Positions 13,873 to 14,668 of a stretch of 14,668 bases of DNA are shown here, one piece after another. Every line of letters begins with the position of its first letter. Position 1 is the first letter of the stretch. This stretch comes from Candidatus Segatella mututuai (lineage in GTDB: Bacteria > Bacteroidota > Bacteroidia > Bacteroidales > Bacteroidaceae), in NCBI GenBank assembly GCA_002439605.1, contig DJOI01000072.1, forward strand, positions 11,938-26,605, read 5' to 3'. The notes beneath the pieces are model-generated. The model made no database searches. It was not told the origin of the DNA and was given only the letters and a program-made list of their open reading frames with translations. Both the position numbers and the translations under genes were made by a program.

Positions 13873-14630
13873 CAGAGATAGGTTGTTCAAAGCTAAAAGC
13901 ACCTTCAAAGGACAAAGCAGACGTTCATATTATTATCCACGATTTGCGTACAAATATGACTCCACTCTTGGGATTTAGCATCAAATCCCAATTGGGTAGT
14001 GCCTCTACACTTTTGAATGCAGGAACAACAACCAATATCACGTATAAGATTGTCGGAACCAAACTCAGTGACGTTGATATTGAGGAGATCAATGCCATCA
14101 AGGGGCATCTTCCAAGAATGGAAGCTATTTTTAATAAAGGTTGCGGCTTGGAGTATAACGACATCGAGCATCCTATCTTCAAGAATAATCTTCTGTTTTT
14201 GGATAGTTGTATGCCTCAATTTATAGCAGATTGCTTATTGATAGATAGTTTGCCCAATTCCAAATCTTCCATCAATGAATGTGTAGCAGAAGTAGCCAAG
14301 CATAACCCTTTTAAATTTAATGGCAAAAATGTGGAGGCGTTTTATGCTCACAAGATGAAAGTACTTCTCCTTGATGCTGCACTCGGCATGACACCTGCCA
14401 AGGAATGGACAGGCAGATATGATGCCAATGGAGGCTATCTTGTCGTACGCAAGGATGGCGAGATTGTTTGCTATCATTTCTACAATCGTAATGATGTGGA
14501 AGATTATCTTTATAACAACACTCGTTTTGAACGAGCAAGCAGAAGTCGCTATGGCTTTGGTTATGTTTATAAAGGAAGTGATGGCTGTGCTTATGTGAAA
14601 CTAAACTTACAAATTAGATTCAAAAAATAG
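13869..14630 (+). CDS. HpaII-family restriction endonuclease, catalytic C-terminal part (split gene)
   Basis: This reading frame encodes 253 residues. It continues where the preceding frame stops, in the -1 frame. The segment KLKAPSKDKADVHIIIHD (8-25), followed by GFSIKSQLGSASTLLN (35-50), looks like the core of the HpaII family. Asp18 or Asp25 with Ser37-Ile38-Lys39 could form a variant PD-(D/E)xK active site; this is inferred from spacing, not proven. The enzyme would cut unmethylated target DNA, probably CCGG. Lacking the N-terminal third in cis, it works only if both parts associate, if ribosomes shift frame, or if the split is a sequencing or recent mutation. A single missing base in the T/A run at 13864-13870 would explain it. 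It is the last gene of the operon. Confidence 0.82.
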   Translation: MTEIGCSKLKAPSKDKADVHIIIHDLRTNMTPLLGFSIKSQLGSASTLLNAGTTTNITYKIVGTKLSDVDIEEINAIKGHLPRMEAIFNKGCGLEYNDIEHPIFKNNLLFLDSCMPQFIADCLLIDSLPNSKSSINECVAEVAKHNPFKFNGKNVEAFYAHKMKVLLLDAALGMTPAKEWTGRYDANGGYLVVRKDGEIVCYHFYNRNDVEDYLYNNTRFERASRSRYGFGYVYKGSDGCAYVKLNLQIRFKK

Positions 14631-14632
14631 CC

Positions 14633-14649
14633 TTATGGTCATAAAGACC
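14633..14649 (+). other. Small inverted repeats after the endonuclease gene
   Basis: TTATG-GT-CATAA (14633-14644) and GGTC-ATAAA-GACC (14637-14649) overlap just after the stop codon. There is no T run before the window ends, so this is at best a partial terminator. Confidence 0.3.
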
Positions 14650-14668
14650 TAAATTCCGCAACACTATA

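Noticed and set aside
11746..14668. Mobile element carrying the R-M operon
   Set aside because: The operon is A+T-rich compared with its neighbours, but no transposase, integrase, terminal inverted repeat or target-site duplication is visible. The right boundary lies outside the window.

Overview
The window looks like chromosomal DNA of a member of the Bacteroidales, most likely Prevotellaceae (Prevotella/Segatella-like). Three things point there. The alpha ribosomal operon order is rpsK-rpsD-rpoA-rplQ. Shine-Dalgarno sequences are weak or absent. Several intergenic regions carry the Bacteroidetes-type promoter (TTTG or TTG, about 19-20 bases, then TAnnTTTG). The genus is inferred from sequence character, not from a database search.

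Bases 1-2477: the end of a ribosomal-protein operon on the + strand, with the C-terminal part of rpsK, then rpsD, rpoA and rplQ, closed by a strong intrinsic terminator. Bases 2517-3424: a monocistronic lipoprotein gene with a glycine-zipper segment and a C-terminal beta-rich domain. Its own promoter is a textbook match. Bases 3502-4135: a convergent rlpA-like gene on the - strand, whose promoter is divergent from the next unit.

Bases 4128-9247: a two-gene unit. The first gene encodes a large protein with two receiver-like domains followed by a PEP-synthase/PPDK-type ATP-binding domain, but without the phosphohistidine and PEP domains of the metabolic enzymes. The second encodes a membrane-anchored MutS-family ATPase without a mismatch-recognition domain. 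A bidirectional terminator separates them from fba.

Bases 9272-11914, - strand: fba (class II fructose-bisphosphate aldolase) and an FHS-family sugar/H+ symporter (FucP-like), each with its own promoter. The fba promoter contains a near-perfect palindrome in its spacer.

Bases 11961-14649, + strand: a compact, more A+T-rich type II restriction-modification operon. It consists of a small XRE-type regulator, a C5-cytosine methyltransferase with an unusual ~115-residue N-terminal extension, and an HpaII-family restriction endonuclease split into two overlapping reading frames. All junctions overlap (ATGA, 20 bases, ATGA), so translation is probably coupled. The HpaII assignment suggests CCGG as the target. 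I count only five CCGG sites by eye in the window and none in the R-M operon.

The items most worth following are the split endonuclease, the receiver/ATP-binding fusion and its membrane MutS-like neighbour, and the palindromic element in the fba promoter. I saw no tRNA, rRNA, CRISPR array, insertion sequence or transposase.
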